A stretch of DNA of 64,000 nt from 13-2-20CM-66-19 sp963760225 (GCA_963760225.1 CAVXCD010000001.1:744001-808000); one strand, 5' to 3'; positions 54,495 to 64,000 are shown, counted from the first letter of the stretch. Made by a program: numbers and translations. Notes: generated from the letters alone by a model not told the origin.

Positions 54495-55712
54495 TCAACT
54501 TCCAACACGGGCAAGGGGCAGGCGCGCCAGCACGAAGCTCGCGGCGGCGGCGAGCAGCGAGCCGACGAGCACCGCGAACTTTGCCGCGGCCAGCGGCCCC
54601 GAATCCTCGAAGGCGAGATTCGCGATGAAGATGGACATGGTGAAGCCGATGCCGCCGAGAGAGCCCAGCATCAGAATGTGTCCCCAGCGCACCCCCTCGG
54701 GAAGCGTGCCGAGCCTCAGTTTCACCGCGAGGAGCGCGGCCAGCACGATGCCGAGCGGCTTGCCCAGCACCAGCCCCAGGACGATTCCCGCGCCGACCGC
54801 GAGCGAGGCGCCGCCGCTCAGGTCGAGTCCCTCGAGACTCACCCCCGCGTTGGCGAGCGCAAACAGCGGCATGATGCCGAAAGCGACGTACGGATGCAGC
54901 GCCGCCTCGACGCGCACCACTGGAGATTCGCCGCCAGCGCCGCCGGGCGCGTGGCGTCTGCGCCCGAAGCGCGCCGTCGCCGGTGTCAGCACTCCGAGCA
55001 GTACCCCGGCGAGCGTCGGATGCATGCCGGCGTGCAGCATGCCGTACCACACCACCGCTCCCGGAAGCAGGTAGGCGAGCGCCGGTTGCACGCTCAAGGT
55101 CTGCAGCAGCAGGATCAGCAGCACCCCTGAGGCCACGATGGCCAGACCCGCCAGCGCGATGCCGCTCGAGTAGAAGAAAGCGATCACCAGGATCGCCGCG
55201 ATGTCATCGATGATCGCGAGCGTCAGCAGCAGCATGCGTAACGCCGGCGGCAGGCCGGTGCCGACCAGCGACAGTACGCCCACCGCGAAAGCGATGTCGG
55301 TGGCCGTCGGGATCGCCCAGCCGCGCCACGTTAGCGCGCTGTTGACCAGCAGGTAGAGCGCCGCCGGCACCACGATGCCGCCGAGCGCGGCGATGATGGG
55401 CAGCGTCGCAACCTTGTAGTCCGCCAGCGCCCCGTCGTGCATCTCGCGGCGGATCTCGAGGCCGACGACCAGAAAGAACACCGTCATCAGCCCGTCATTG
55501 ACCCAGAAGTGCAGGTCGTGCACCGGCAGCAGCGGCGCCAGATCCAGGCCGAGTGTCAGGTGCCACAGCGCCTGGTACGCGCCAGCCCAGGGAGAATTCG
55601 CCCAGCCGAGCGCCACCGCGGCCGCGAGCAGCAGCAAACTTCCGCTCGCGGCCTCGACGCTGATGAAGCGCAGCGGCCACAGCAGCGGGTGTGGGGCGTG
55701 CGGGGCGCTCAT
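54495..55712 (-). CDS. nhaA: Na+/H+ antiporter NhaA
   Basis: 405 residues with ~12 helices. NhaA landmarks: WVNDGLMTVFFLVVGLEIRR, the TDIAFAVGVLSLVG Asp and the paired Asp in LLTLAIIDDIAAILVIAFFY, which bind Na+ and protons, plus GKPLGIVLAALLAVKL. It exports sodium at the cost of two protons, for pH and salt homeostasis. Monocistronic by spacing. Confidence 0.94.
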   Translation of the reverse strand: MSAPHAPHPLLWPLRFISVEAASGSLLLLAAAVALGWANSPWAGAYQALWHLTLGLDLAPLLPVHDLHFWVNDGLMTVFFLVVGLEIRREMHDGALADYKVATLPIIAALGGIVVPAALYLLVNSALTWRGWAIPTATDIAFAVGVLSLVGTGLPPALRMLLLTLAIIDDIAAILVIAFFYSSGIALAGLAIVASGVLLILLLQTLSVQPALAYLLPGAVVWYGMLHAGMHPTLAGVLLGVLTPATARFGRRRHAPGGAGGESPVVRVEAALHPYVAFGIMPLFALANAGVSLEGLDLSGGASLAVGAGIVLGLVLGKPLGIVLAALLAVKLRLGTLPEGVRWGHILMLGSLGGIGFTMSIFIANLAFEDSGPLAAAKFAVLVGSLLAAAASFVLARLPLARVGS

Positions 55713-55762
55713 GGAACTGCTTCAGACGCGCAATGTCAGCGCAGATTGCGCGAGCCGCGGGC

Positions 55763-56086
55763 CTACATCTGCGGCGCCCAGGAGCTGCACCACCCGGCAG
55801 CCTTGACGTCCTTGCCGGAGAAGAGCTGGCAGGGACCCTGCGAGCTGCCGGCGGTGCCCTGGTAGAGAGCGCAGTTGGCGCAGTTGTTGCCCGGCGAGGC
55901 GCCTTTGGCGTTGCGGGCATCTTCGACGTAGTGCACCGCCTTCGCCTCCGGGGCGCTCACTGACAGGAGCGGCGCGGCGGCGGCGAGCGCACTGCGCGCA
56001 GCGCCCGCGGCGACCGGGGCAAACACGGCACCGAGCGCCAGGCGCTGCAACAGCCGCCGGCGCGATACGGAGAACTCCTGGCTCAT
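55763..56086 (-). CDS. High-potential iron-sulfur protein (HiPIP)
   Basis: 107 residues. The Tat signal SRRRLLQRLALGAVFAPVAA is followed by a small mature domain with the four cluster cysteines in NNCANCALYQG, GPCQLF and GWCSSW. HiPIPs are periplasmic one-electron carriers with a [4Fe-4S] cluster. Tat export fits folding and cluster insertion in the cytoplasm. Confidence 0.95.
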   Translation of the reverse strand: MSQEFSVSRRRLLQRLALGAVFAPVAAGAARSALAAAAPLLSVSAPEAKAVHYVEDARNAKGASPGNNCANCALYQGTAGSSQGPCQLFSGKDVKAAGWCSSWAPQM

Positions 56087-56187
56087 GGCTCGCTCGCCTT
56101 CATGATGCGCACCAGGGCGTCATCTTACAGCCGGGAAGCTGCCGGTGTACTGCGCTCGACTTTAGCCGGTGCCACCGGCGCAGCGCG

Positions 56188-56469
56188 TCAGCTCGAGGAC
56201 TGGGCGAAGGTCTCCATCATGAGGCCGGTGCCGCCGCGCGAGACGTGCGCGACCACGGCCGTGCGCCGGTGGAGCTTGGTGATGGTGCCGAGGTTGATGG
56301 CGAACGACAGCACCACGTGCTGTCCCTTGCGCAAGCCGAGGTTGGTGGTCTCGATGAAGACGCCGGTGGCGCTGAGGTTCACCGCTTTGCACAGCTTGCG
56401 GCGGCCGCCGGGCACCGTGATGTAGACGATGGTGCGGGCGCGATGCCGTGTGTGCAGTCGGCGTTCCAT
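56188..56469 (-). CDS. PilZ-domain protein (c-di-GMP binding)
   Basis: 93 residues from ATG 56469 with GAAGG 5 nt upstream; TTG 56505 is a weaker option. PilZ motifs: RRLHTRHRARTIVYI (RxxxR) and NLSATGVFIET (the [DN]xSxxG motif), so c-di-GMP binding is likely. A single domain acting as adaptor; partner unknown. Confidence 0.85.
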   Translation of the reverse strand: MERRLHTRHRARTIVYITVPGGRRKLCKAVNLSATGVFIETTNLGLRKGQHVVLSFAINLGTITKLHRRTAVVAHVSRGGTGLMMETFAQSSS

Positions 56470-56577
56470 GTGGCCTTCAGCGCTGTATTGTTCTCGTTCT
56501 GCCAAGCGTGACCATTATGCCTGTCCGGGCAGCGCCTGCCGCACGCACTGAACTTAATGCGCACATCCTAAGCCAGC

Positions 56578-57669
56578 TCAGCCCTGGCGCAGGAACGCGC
56601 CGATTTCGCCGCCGAACGTGGCGAGGTCCACGAGGAATGCGTCGTGGCCCTCGATACAGGAGAGCGGCGCGAAGCGCGTAGCAACACCGGCGCCGGCGAG
56701 CAGGTCGGCGACGGCCTGCTGCTCGGATACCGAGAACAGCAGATCGGTCTGCACACCGATCACCAGTGCCTGCTCGAGGTTGGCACGCCGGAACAGTGCG
56801 ACCGGGTCGCCGTGCAGCGCAAGATCGAAGCGATCCATGGCGCGCGAGATGTACAGGTAGCAGTTGGCGTCGAACACGGTCACGAAGCGCTGCGCCAGGT
56901 TCTCGAGGTAGCCCTGCACCGCGAACTCCGAAGCGAAGGCAACGCGTTCCTGCATGTCGGCGCGGATCGGCTCGCGGCCGAAGCGCTGCTGCCACTCGGC
57001 CGCCGAGCGATACGTCACGGTGCCGAGCTTGCGCGCCAGGCGCTGCCCCGTAACCGGCGGACGCTCGGGGGGATAGGCGCCACCCGCCCAGGCGGGATCG
57101 CAGATGATGATCTCGCGCTGGATGGAGCGCAGTGCGATCGCAAAGGCGGCCGCCGCCGCGGTGCCCGAGATGCACACCAGGCGCCGCGCGGCGCCCGGAA
57201 AGAGTGCGGCGTATGCCAGCACCACCATGCCTCCGAGCGAGGGTCCCATGACGGTGTCGAGCCGCGTGATCCCTAAGCTGCGCGCGGTCTCGAATCCGGC
57301 GCGCGCGATGTCCTCGATGGAAAGGTCCGGGAAGCTCAGGCGGTAGGGGCGCTCGGTGGCCGGATCTATCGAGGCGGGGCCGGTCGAGCCGAAACAGCTG
57401 CCGAGCGAGTTGACGCAGATGACGAAGAAGCGCTCGGTGTCGATGGCGAGCTTCGGCCCCACCATCCCTTCCCACCAGCCGGGCGCAGGATCCTGCTCGG
57501 ATGATGCGGCATGCGCCGGCGGGGACAGCCCGGTGAACAGCAGCAGCGCGTTGTCGCGCGCCGCGTTCAGCGTTCCCCAGGTCTCGTAGGCGACGCGCGC
57601 ACCGTGCAGCGCTCCACCGCGCCAGATGGGAAAGGGGTCAGGCAACGCTGCGAATTGGCGCGCATCCAT
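56578..57669 (-). CDS. Serine O-succinyltransferase (MetX family)
   Basis: 363 residues of the MetX alpha/beta-hydrolase family. Nucleophile Ser144 in MGPSLGGM, catalytic Asp in VQTDLLF and His in EGHDAFL. The specificity segment at residues 90-100 reads GSCFGSTGPAS, as in the serine O-succinyltransferases of Xanthomonas relatives rather than homoserine acyltransferases. The gene follows cysK by 15 nt, which supports making O-succinylserine for cysteine synthesis in place of CysE. Acting on homoserine instead remains possible. Confidence 0.82.
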   Translation of the reverse strand: MDARQFAALPDPFPIWRGGALHGARVAYETWGTLNAARDNALLLFTGLSPPAHAASSEQDPAPGWWEGMVGPKLAIDTERFFVICVNSLGSCFGSTGPASIDPATERPYRLSFPDLSIEDIARAGFETARSLGITRLDTVMGPSLGGMVVLAYAALFPGAARRLVCISGTAAAAAFAIALRSIQREIIICDPAWAGGAYPPERPPVTGQRLARKLGTVTYRSAAEWQQRFGREPIRADMQERVAFASEFAVQGYLENLAQRFVTVFDANCYLYISRAMDRFDLALHGDPVALFRRANLEQALVIGVQTDLLFSVSEQQAVADLLAGAGVATRFAPLSCIEGHDAFLVDLATFGGEIGAFLRQG

Positions 57670-57684
57670 GGATCGCCGCGCGGC

Positions 57685-58626
57685 TCAAGGCTCCGGATCG
57701 CTGCCTTCGGCGATGCCCTCGAAGAGCACGGTCGACAGGTAGCGCTCGCCGGTGTCGGGAAGCATCGCGAGGAGCACCGCTCCCTGCTGCGCCTCGAGCG
57801 CCACCTTCAGGGCGGCGGCGAAGGTCGCGCCCGAGGAGATGCCGCAGAAGATGCCTTCGCTGCGCGCCAGGCTGCGCGCGCTCTCGACTGCCTCCGTGTC
57901 GGTCACCGGCACGATGCGATGCGCGACCTCGCGCTTCAGCACCTTCGGCACGAAGTCCGGCGTCCACCCCTGGATCTTGTGCGGCGCCCAGGGCTTGCCC
58001 GAGAGCATGGCGGCACCGGCTGGCTCGGAGGCGATGATCTGCACGTCCGGGCGCGCGAGCCGGATCACCTCGCCTGCGCCGGTGAGCGTACCGCCGGTTC
58101 CCCAGCCGGTGACGAAGTAATCGAGTCGCCGGCCGACGAAGTCCTGCACGATCTCCGGTCCCGTCGTGCTGCGGTGGTAGGCGGGGTTGGCCTCGTTCTC
58201 GAACTGCTGGGCGAGGAACCAGCCGTGCTTCTGCGCGAGCTCCGCGGCCTTCCTCACCATCCCGCTACCGCGCTCGGCGGCCGGGGTCAGGATCACCTTC
58301 GCGCCCAGCATACGCATCACCTTGCGCCGCTCGACCGAGAAGGTCTCCGTCATGATGGCGACGAACGGGTAACCCTTGGCGGCGCACACCATCGCGAGCG
58401 CGATGCCGGTGTTGCCGGAGGTGGCTTCCACCACCGTCTGGCCAGGTTTAAGGGTCCCGCGCCGCTCGGCGTCCTCGATGATGCCGATGGCCAGGCGATC
58501 CTTGACCGAGCCGAGCGGGTTGAAGAACTCGCACTTCACGTACATGGTGACGTGCTTGGGGGCGAGTCGCTGGATGCGCACGACGGGGGTCTTGCCGATC
58601 GTGCCCAGAATGCTGTCGTAGATCAT
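57685..58626 (-). CDS. cysK: Cysteine synthase A (O-acylserine sulfhydrylase)
   Basis: 313 residues from ATG 58626. PLP enzyme with the lysine at ~42 (NPLGSVKDRLA), the phosphate loop TSGNTGIALAM, GWGTGGTLTGAGEVI and SSGATFAAALK. It makes cysteine from an O-activated serine and sulfide. With the next gene it forms a complete two-gene cysteine module; the co-substrate is probably O-succinylserine. Confidence 0.93.
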   Translation of the reverse strand: MIYDSILGTIGKTPVVRIQRLAPKHVTMYVKCEFFNPLGSVKDRLAIGIIEDAERRGTLKPGQTVVEATSGNTGIALAMVCAAKGYPFVAIMTETFSVERRKVMRMLGAKVILTPAAERGSGMVRKAAELAQKHGWFLAQQFENEANPAYHRSTTGPEIVQDFVGRRLDYFVTGWGTGGTLTGAGEVIRLARPDVQIIASEPAGAAMLSGKPWAPHKIQGWTPDFVPKVLKREVAHRIVPVTDTEAVESARSLARSEGIFCGISSGATFAAALKVALEAQQGAVLLAMLPDTGERYLSTVLFEGIAEGSDPEP

Positions 58627-58704
58627 GATGCCCTTTCTAGCTGCGGGTGCGAGCGTCGACAAGCGCTGCGCTGCGAGTCTCTTAGACCTTATCGTTATGG
58701 TCGC

Positions 58705-59445
58705 ATGATCAGACTTCAGAAGCTCCTGGCCGGCGCGGGGCTGGGGTCGCGGCGCACGATCGAGGGGTGGATCCGTGAGGGCCGCGTCAGCGTCGCGGGG
58801 CGTACCGCGGCACTTGGCGATCGCGCCAGCCCGACAGACGACGTGCGCCTGGACGGCAGGAAGCTCGACCTTGGGCGTGCCGCCCCGCGCGGCCCGGAGC
58901 TACTCCTTTATAACAAGCCCCTTGGCGAGGTGACCACGCGCCGCGATCCGCAGGGGCGCCCCACGGTGTTCGAGCGGCTGCCGCCGCCCGGACACGGACG
59001 CTGGATCGCCGTCGGCCGTCTCGACGTGAATACTTCGGGGCTGCTGCTGCTCACCACCGATGGCGAGCTGGCGCACCGCCTCATGCACCCCTCGAGCGAG
59101 ATCGAGCGCGAATACCTGGTGCGGGTGCGTGGACGGCCCGATTCCGCGACGCTGCGGCGCCTCCTCACGGGGGTGGAGCTCGAGGACGGGCTGGCGCGCT
59201 TCGATCGGATTGTCGCCGAGGGTGCTTCGTTTCGCGTGGTGCTGCACGAGGGGCGCAATCGCGAGGTGCGACGGCTGTGGGGCGCGGTCGGCCACGAGGT
59301 GAGTCGGCTGCTGCGCATCCGCTACGGGCCGATCGAGCTGCCGCGCAACCTGCGTCCGGGCACGAGCCGCAAGGCAGACGCCGCGCTTGGCGCGCGCCTG
59401 GCGGAAGGGGTGCTCGCGGCGGCCGATCCCAAGCCGCCGCGCTGA
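58705..59445 (+). CDS. rluB: 23S rRNA pseudouridine synthase (RluB family)
   Basis: 246 residues from ATG 58705; the open frame continues upstream to 57511 only as antisense of cysK. N-terminal S4 RNA-binding domain (RLQKLLAGAGLGSRRTIEGW), then the RsuA/RluB catalytic domain with the Asp in VGRLDVNTSGLLLLT and LHEGRNREVRRLW. RluB modifies U2605 of 23S rRNA. RluE/RluF-like specificity cannot be fully excluded. Confidence 0.85.
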   Translation: MIRLQKLLAGAGLGSRRTIEGWIREGRVSVAGRTAALGDRASPTDDVRLDGRKLDLGRAAPRGPELLLYNKPLGEVTTRRDPQGRPTVFERLPPPGHGRWIAVGRLDVNTSGLLLLTTDGELAHRLMHPSSEIEREYLVRVRGRPDSATLRRLLTGVELEDGLARFDRIVAEGASFRVVLHEGRNREVRRLWGAVGHEVSRLLRIRYGPIELPRNLRPGTSRKADAALGARLAEGVLAAADPKPPR

Positions 59446-59610
59446 CGGGCCGCTCGTCGGCTATGGCTGCCTCAAGGGGCCGGCGCACCGACTGCGGCCT
59501 CCCCGGCAGCCAGGTCCCGCGGGAAGCTAAGACCGGTGCCGGAGGGGCCCGCCGGGCGCCTCACCGCCCATCCGGGGGCATCCCCAAGCAAATACCGGGC
59601 CAAGGATGCA

Positions 59611-59639
59611 TTGACACCCCGCGGGGGCGAAATCAGAAT
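59611..59639 (+). promoter_or_regulatory. Promoter of the tRNA-tuf operon
   Basis: TTGACA (59611-59616), exactly 17 bp, then CAGAAT (59634-59639), followed by a GC-rich discriminator typical of stringently controlled promoters. The start would lie ~10 nt before tRNA-Tyr. Confidence 0.65.
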
Positions 59640-59656
59640 ACGCGGCTCGGTTTTGC

Positions 59657-59741
<85 letters not shown>

Positions 59742-59810
59742 GCCTGGATGGGGATGAGCGGATCAGCGGAGCGCGGCCGGCAGATCAGCGCCATCAGCAG
59801 CGCGGGTAGC

Positions 59811-59884
<74 letters not shown>

Positions 59885-59898
59885 GGTCTGTCCGGGAA

Positions 59899-59974
<76 letters not shown>

Positions 59975-60064
59975 GTCGAGCCCGGAAAGTTGAGTTGAGT
60001 TGAATTGGGTTGTCGGAAATTCGGCGCCGCCGCGCAGCGTGCCGCGCCTTTCGAGGAAACTTCC

Positions 60065-61255
<1,191 letters not shown>

Positions 61256-61330
61256 CCGACAGTGTGCGCAGCGGGCAAGACCCAGGGCATTTTGACGCGC
61301 ACCACGCACTGATGCGTAGCGGGCCTCAAG

Positions 61331-61371
61331 GGCTTGCCTCGCGGGCAGACTCAACGGCTTGCCTCGCGGGC
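61331..61371. repeat. Two direct copies of a 16-bp sequence
   Basis: GGCTTGCCTCGCGGGC occurs at 61331-61346 and 61356-61371, a 25-bp period, directly before the hairpins in the tuf-trpT interval. Confidence 0.8.
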
Positions 61372-61391
61372 GAAAGTCACGTCTTTCGCCC
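61368..61391 (+). terminator. Hairpin after tuf (attenuator or processing site)
   Basis: GGGCGAAAG (61368-61376) pairs perfectly with CTTTCGCCC (61383-61391) over a 6-nt loop. No U-run follows, so it is more likely a partial terminator or RNase processing site than a full terminator, as the operon continues. Confidence 0.5.
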
Positions 61392-61421
61392 GCCGTGTGT
61401 GCGCAGTGGTGAGGTAACTCC

Positions 61422-61448
61422 GCTGAAATCGCCGCAGGCGATTTCAGC
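61422..61448 (+). terminator. 12-bp perfect hairpin before tRNA-Trp
   Basis: GCTGAAATCGCC (61422-61433), loop GCA, GGCGATTTCAGC (61437-61448). It lies 10 nt before tRNA-Trp and has no U-run. Its position suggests cutting the tRNA precursor from the tuf mRNA or damping read-through. Confidence 0.5.
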
Positions 61449-61458
61449 CACATTGAAC

Positions 61459-61534
61459 AGGCCAGTAGCTCAATTGGCAGAGCGGCGGTCTCCAAAACCG
61501 CAGGTTGGGGGTTCGATTCCCTCCTGGCCTGCCA
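61459..61534 (+). tRNA. tRNA-Trp (anticodon CCA)
   Basis: Acceptor AGGCCAG/CTGGCCT; anticodon loop CTCCAAA (CCA); T-loop TTCGATT; CCA tail encoded. It lies 9 nt before secE. Confidence 0.95.
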
Positions 61535-61543
61535 GCGACTGAC

Positions 61544-61924
61544 ATGACGGACGACGTAAAGGCACAGGAACCCGGCACGGCCGACAAAGCGAAGCTCACC
61601 GTCGCGGTGCTGCTCGCGCTCGCCGGTGTCGTCGGCTACTACCTGCTGGCGAACCAGCCGGGCTGGCAGCGCTGGCTCGCGGTCGTCGCGGGCCTGGCGG
61701 CGGGCGCGGTGGTGGCGGCGTTCAGCTACTACGGGACGGAGTTCCGCCGCTTCGTCGAGCTGGCGCGCGTCGAGCTGCGCAAGATCGTCTGGCCGGCGCG
61801 TCAGGAGACGCTGCAGACGACGGTCGTGGTATTCGGCTTCGTCATCGTGGCGGGGGTGTTCTTCTGGGCGCTCGACCTGGTGCTCGCCTGGGCGACGAAG
61901 TTTCTTACCGGGCAGGGGAGTTGA
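61544..61924 (+). CDS. secE: Preprotein translocase subunit SecE
   Basis: 126 residues with three membrane helices: VAVLLALAGVVGYYLLA, AVVAGLAAGAVVAAFSYY and VVVFGFVIVAGVFFWALDLV. The conserved amphipathic ELRKIVWPARQETLQTT loop precedes helix 3. It is part of SecYEG. Its stop overlaps the nusG leader. Confidence 0.93.
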   Translation: MTDDVKAQEPGTADKAKLTVAVLLALAGVVGYYLLANQPGWQRWLAVVAGLAAGAVVAAFSYYGTEFRRFVELARVELRKIVWPARQETLQTTVVVFGFVIVAGVFFWALDLVLAWATKFLTGQGS

Positions 61925-61926
61925 AC

Positions 61927-62460
61927 GTGGCCTTGAGATGGTACGTCGTGCACGCCTACTCGAATTTCGAGCATCGCGTCGCGGAGTCCCTGAAGGAGCG
62001 CATCCAGCGCGCCGGGCTCGCCGAGCGCTTCGGCGAGATCCTGGTGCCGACCGAAGAGGTCGTGGAGATGCGCGACGGGCAGAAGCGCAAGAGCGAGCGC
62101 AAGTTCTACCCCGGCTACGTGCTGGTGCAGATGGAGATGGACGAGGAGACCTGGCACCTGGTGCGCGACGTGCCCAAGGTGCTCGGTTTCATCGGCGGGA
62201 CCCCGGAAAGGCCGGCCGCGATCACCGACAAGGAGGCGAACCAGATCCTGCGCCGCGTGGAAGAGGGCGTGGACAAGCCGCGCCCCAAGGTGCTGTTCGA
62301 GCCCGGCGAGGTGGTGCGCGTGGTGGACGGGCCGTTCAACGACTTCAACGGCGTGGTGGAGAGCGTGAACTACGAGAAGAACCGCCTGCACGTGGCGGTG
62401 CAGATTCTCGGGCGCTCGACCCCGGTCGAGCTGGATTTCTCTCAGGTCGAGAAGGCCTGA
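61927..62460 (+). CDS. nusG: Transcription termination/antitermination factor NusG
   Basis: 177 residues from GTG 61927 (MALRWYVVHAYSNFEHRVAE). TTG 61921 is in frame but lies inside the ribosome site; GGGGAG sits 7 nt before the GTG. NGN domain with FYPGYVLVQMEM and VLGFIGGTPERP; C-terminal KOW motif GEVVRVVDGPFNDFNGVVES. It binds RNA polymerase, Rho and S10. Confidence 0.97.
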   Translation: MALRWYVVHAYSNFEHRVAESLKERIQRAGLAERFGEILVPTEEVVEMRDGQKRKSERKFYPGYVLVQMEMDEETWHLVRDVPKVLGFIGGTPERPAAITDKEANQILRRVEEGVDKPRPKVLFEPGEVVRVVDGPFNDFNGVVESVNYEKNRLHVAVQILGRSTPVELDFSQVEKA

Positions 62461-62567
62461 ACGGACTGAATTGTGAACCAGGTGCGGCCCGCAATGGCCG
62501 CGTGTTTTGAACCGACATCCTTTTTAAGGGAGCCGACAGGCGCTGGAACCTTGAGGAGAGGTGAGTA

Positions 62568-62999
62568 ATGGCCAAGAAAGTACAGGGCTACATCAAGCTG
62601 CAGGTGCCGGCAGGCTCTGCCAACCCGTCGCCGCCCATCGGGCCGGCGCTGGGCCAGCAGGGCGTGAACATCATGGAGTTCTGCAAGCAGTTCAATGCCC
62701 AGACCCAGAAGGTGGAGAAGGGCCTGCCCATTCCGGTGATCATCACGGTGTACACCGATCGCAGCTTCACCTTCGTGATGAAGACCCCGCCGGCCGCGGT
62801 GCTGATTCGCAAGGCGATCGGCATTGAAAAAGGCAGCGGCACACCCAATACCGCCAAGGTTGGAAAGATCTCGCGCCAGCAGCTCGAAGAGATCGCCCGG
62901 CTCAAGCAGCCCGACCTCACCGCCGCCGACCTCGATGCCGCGGTCCGCACCATCGCGGGCAGCGCGCGCAGCATGGGCGTCGACGTGGAGGGGGTGTAG
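62568..62999 (+). CDS. rplK: Ribosomal protein L11
   Basis: 143 residues, full length. GYIKLQVPAGSANPSPPIGP and NIMEFCKQFNAQT at the N-terminus; LKQPDLTAADLDAAVRTIAG with GSARSMG at the C-terminus. It binds the GTPase centre of 23S rRNA. GAGGAGAGG precedes the ATG. It lies 2 nt before rplA. Confidence 0.98.
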   Translation: MAKKVQGYIKLQVPAGSANPSPPIGPALGQQGVNIMEFCKQFNAQTQKVEKGLPIPVIITVYTDRSFTFVMKTPPAAVLIRKAIGIEKGSGTPNTAKVGKISRQQLEEIARLKQPDLTAADLDAAVRTIAGSARSMGVDVEGV

Positions 63000-63001
63000 C
63001 C

Positions 63002-63688
63002 ATGGCACTCACTAAGCGCGGCAAGGCCTGGAAGGCGAAGCTCACCCCGGGTCGGCAGTATCCGGTGGAGGAGGCCATCCGCCTGGTGAAGGAATTCGCC
63101 ACTGCGAAGTTCGCCGAAGCGGTGGATGCGGCGGTGAACCTCGGGATCGACGCCAGCAAGTCCGACCAGCAGGTGCGCGGCTCGACCGTGATGCCGCACG
63201 GCACGGGCAAGACGGTGCGCGTGGCGGTGTTCACCTCCGGCAAGAACCTGGAGGCGGCCAAGGCGGCCGGCGCGGACATCGTGGGACTCGAGGATCTGGC
63301 GGCGCAGGTCAAGGCGGGCGAGATCAATTTCGATCGCGTGATCGCCAGCCCCGATGCCATGCGCGTGGTCGGGCAGCTCGGCCAGATCCTGGGTCCGCGC
63401 GGGCTGATGCCGAACCCCAAGGTCGGTACGGTGACCCCGGACGTGGCCACCGCGGTGAAGAACGCCAAGTCCGGGCAGGTCACCTACCGGGTGGACAAGG
63501 CCGGGATCGTCCATTGCACGATCGGCAAGGCGAATTTCGAGGTGAATGCGCTGAAGGAGAACCTGCACGCGCTGATCGCGGACCTGCAGAAGGCCAAGCC
63601 CGCCTCCTCGAAGGGCGTGTATCTGAAGCGCGTCACGCTGTCCTCGACCATGGGGCCGGGCGTGATGGTGGATCAGGGAACTCTTTAG
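63002..63688 (+). CDS. rplA: Ribosomal protein L1
   Basis: 228 residues. Conserved VRGSTVMPHGTGKTVRVAVF, LGPRGLMPNPKVGTVT and FEVNALKENLHALIADL. It is part of the L1 stalk and represses the L11 operon by binding its mRNA in related bacteria. Confidence 0.98.
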   Translation: MALTKRGKAWKAKLTPGRQYPVEEAIRLVKEFATAKFAEAVDAAVNLGIDASKSDQQVRGSTVMPHGTGKTVRVAVFTSGKNLEAAKAAGADIVGLEDLAAQVKAGEINFDRVIASPDAMRVVGQLGQILGPRGLMPNPKVGTVTPDVATAVKNAKSGQVTYRVDKAGIVHCTIGKANFEVNALKENLHALIADLQKAKPASSKGVYLKRVTLSSTMGPGVMVDQGTL

Positions 63689-63959
63689 GTTTGATGAACT
63701 TCGGTGGCGCGCGGGCGCCAGCGAAGTTTCAATCCCGCGCGACAGCGCGTGGGAAGCAGGCCGGTGCGCTGATTGGCGCCGGCCATCATCGAAGACCGCA
63801 GGCGAGGGACGGGCGTGGGCCTCATTGGTCTGATGTCCGCGGCCCTCTTAATAGAACGGCCTGCGCAGATGGTGAACCGCTTGTCGCATCGAGGATGCCT
63901 CGAGGCGTGGAGGTCACCGTCGTGAGCGAAGTGATCTTCTCACGTAAGAGGAGAGATGA
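63689..63959 (+). promoter_or_regulatory. rplJ leader (L10 autoregulatory region)
   Basis: 271 nt between rplA and rplJ without a gene. It contains several GC-rich inverted repeats (e.g. GGCGCGCGGGCGCC near 63702, and GCGCGACAGCGCG near 63737). By homology of position it should carry the L10-(L12)4 binding site that controls rplJL translation. Confidence 0.6.
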
Positions 63960-64000
63960 ATGGCACTTAACCTGGAAGACAAGAAGGCGCTGGTAGCGGA
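63960..64000 (+). CDS. rplJ: Ribosomal protein L10 (3' truncated by window end)
   Basis: Thirteen codons from ATG 63960 (MALNLEDKKALVA) with AGGAGAG upstream. The start of L10 proteins and the position after rplA make the identity clear. The gene continues beyond the window. Confidence 0.9.
   Translation, partial: MALNLEDKKALVA

Noticed and set aside
56578..57669. Homoserine O-acetyltransferase MetX
   Set aside because: The specificity segment and the cysK neighbour favour serine; kept as an alternative only.
57511..58704. Long plus-strand open frame joined to the pseudouridine synthase
   Set aside because: It is antisense to cysK and the succinyltransferase, has no domain, and the S4 domain starts exactly at ATG 58705. 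High GC keeps the frame open.

Overview
The window is GC-rich chromosomal DNA of a gammaproteobacterium. The tRNA-Tyr/Gly/Thr - tuf - tRNA-Trp - secE - nusG - rplK - rplA - rplJ order at the right end is the classical gammaproteobacterial one. Hopanoid genes, TonB-dependent receptors, a MetX-type serine O-succinyltransferase beside cysteine synthase and a HiPIP suggest a free-living soil or water member of the Xanthomonadales/Nevskiales/Steroidobacterales area. This placement is inferred from gene content only.

Layout. 1-0.9 kb: tail of an ECF sigma factor with its RskA-type anti-sigma factor. 1-5.6 kb: a ModE-like repressor divergent from a porin (a near-consensus ModE operator lies between them), then a LysR regulator and a metal-independent NAD formate dehydrogenase. 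5.6-13.2 kb: a scavenging island with a CocE/NonD hydrolase, TonB receptor, Rieske oxygenase and POT peptide transporter. 13.4-16.6 kb: small hypothetical, DUF2268 protease, ArsR/SRPBCC pair and an exported unknown. 17-21.2 kb: an unknown protein and a second TonB receptor. 21.2-23.3 kb: a periplasmic heptad-repeat protein and a DUF2242 lipoprotein.

23.6-34.7 kb is a minus-strand isoprenoid/hopanoid block: RND/MMPL transporter, idi, hpnH, ispA, squalene synthase, shc, hpnG, hpnA, a CWC protein and a rhomboid protease. Four junctions are 4-nt stop/start overlaps. Together the products run from IPP/DMAPP through FPP and squalene to hopene, adenosylhopane and ribosylhopane. Divergent from it are a PhnD-like binding protein and a frameshifted TPR lipoprotein. 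An IS1111-group IS110 element with intact transposase follows at 36.26-37.69 kb.

37.7-41 kb holds redox and transport genes. 41.2-48.6 kb is the most unusual locus: a subtilisin-like S8 protease, a separate I9-like propeptide/inhibitor, a converging ECF sigma/anti-sigma pair in which the sigma factor carries its own C-terminal hydrophobic segment, and a divergent TPR-CHAT caspase-like protease with two small unknowns. The CHAT gene and the anti-sigma gene are interrupted by frameshifts although the CHAT His/Cys dyad can still be read. 48.6-59.4 kb holds housekeeping and metabolic genes (metallophosphoesterase, xthA, glgX, nhaA, HiPIP, PilZ, the serine succinyltransferase/cysK operon and a pseudouridine synthase). 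59.6-64 kb is the tRNA/tuf/secE/nusG/ribosomal-protein operon, cut by the window end inside rplJ.
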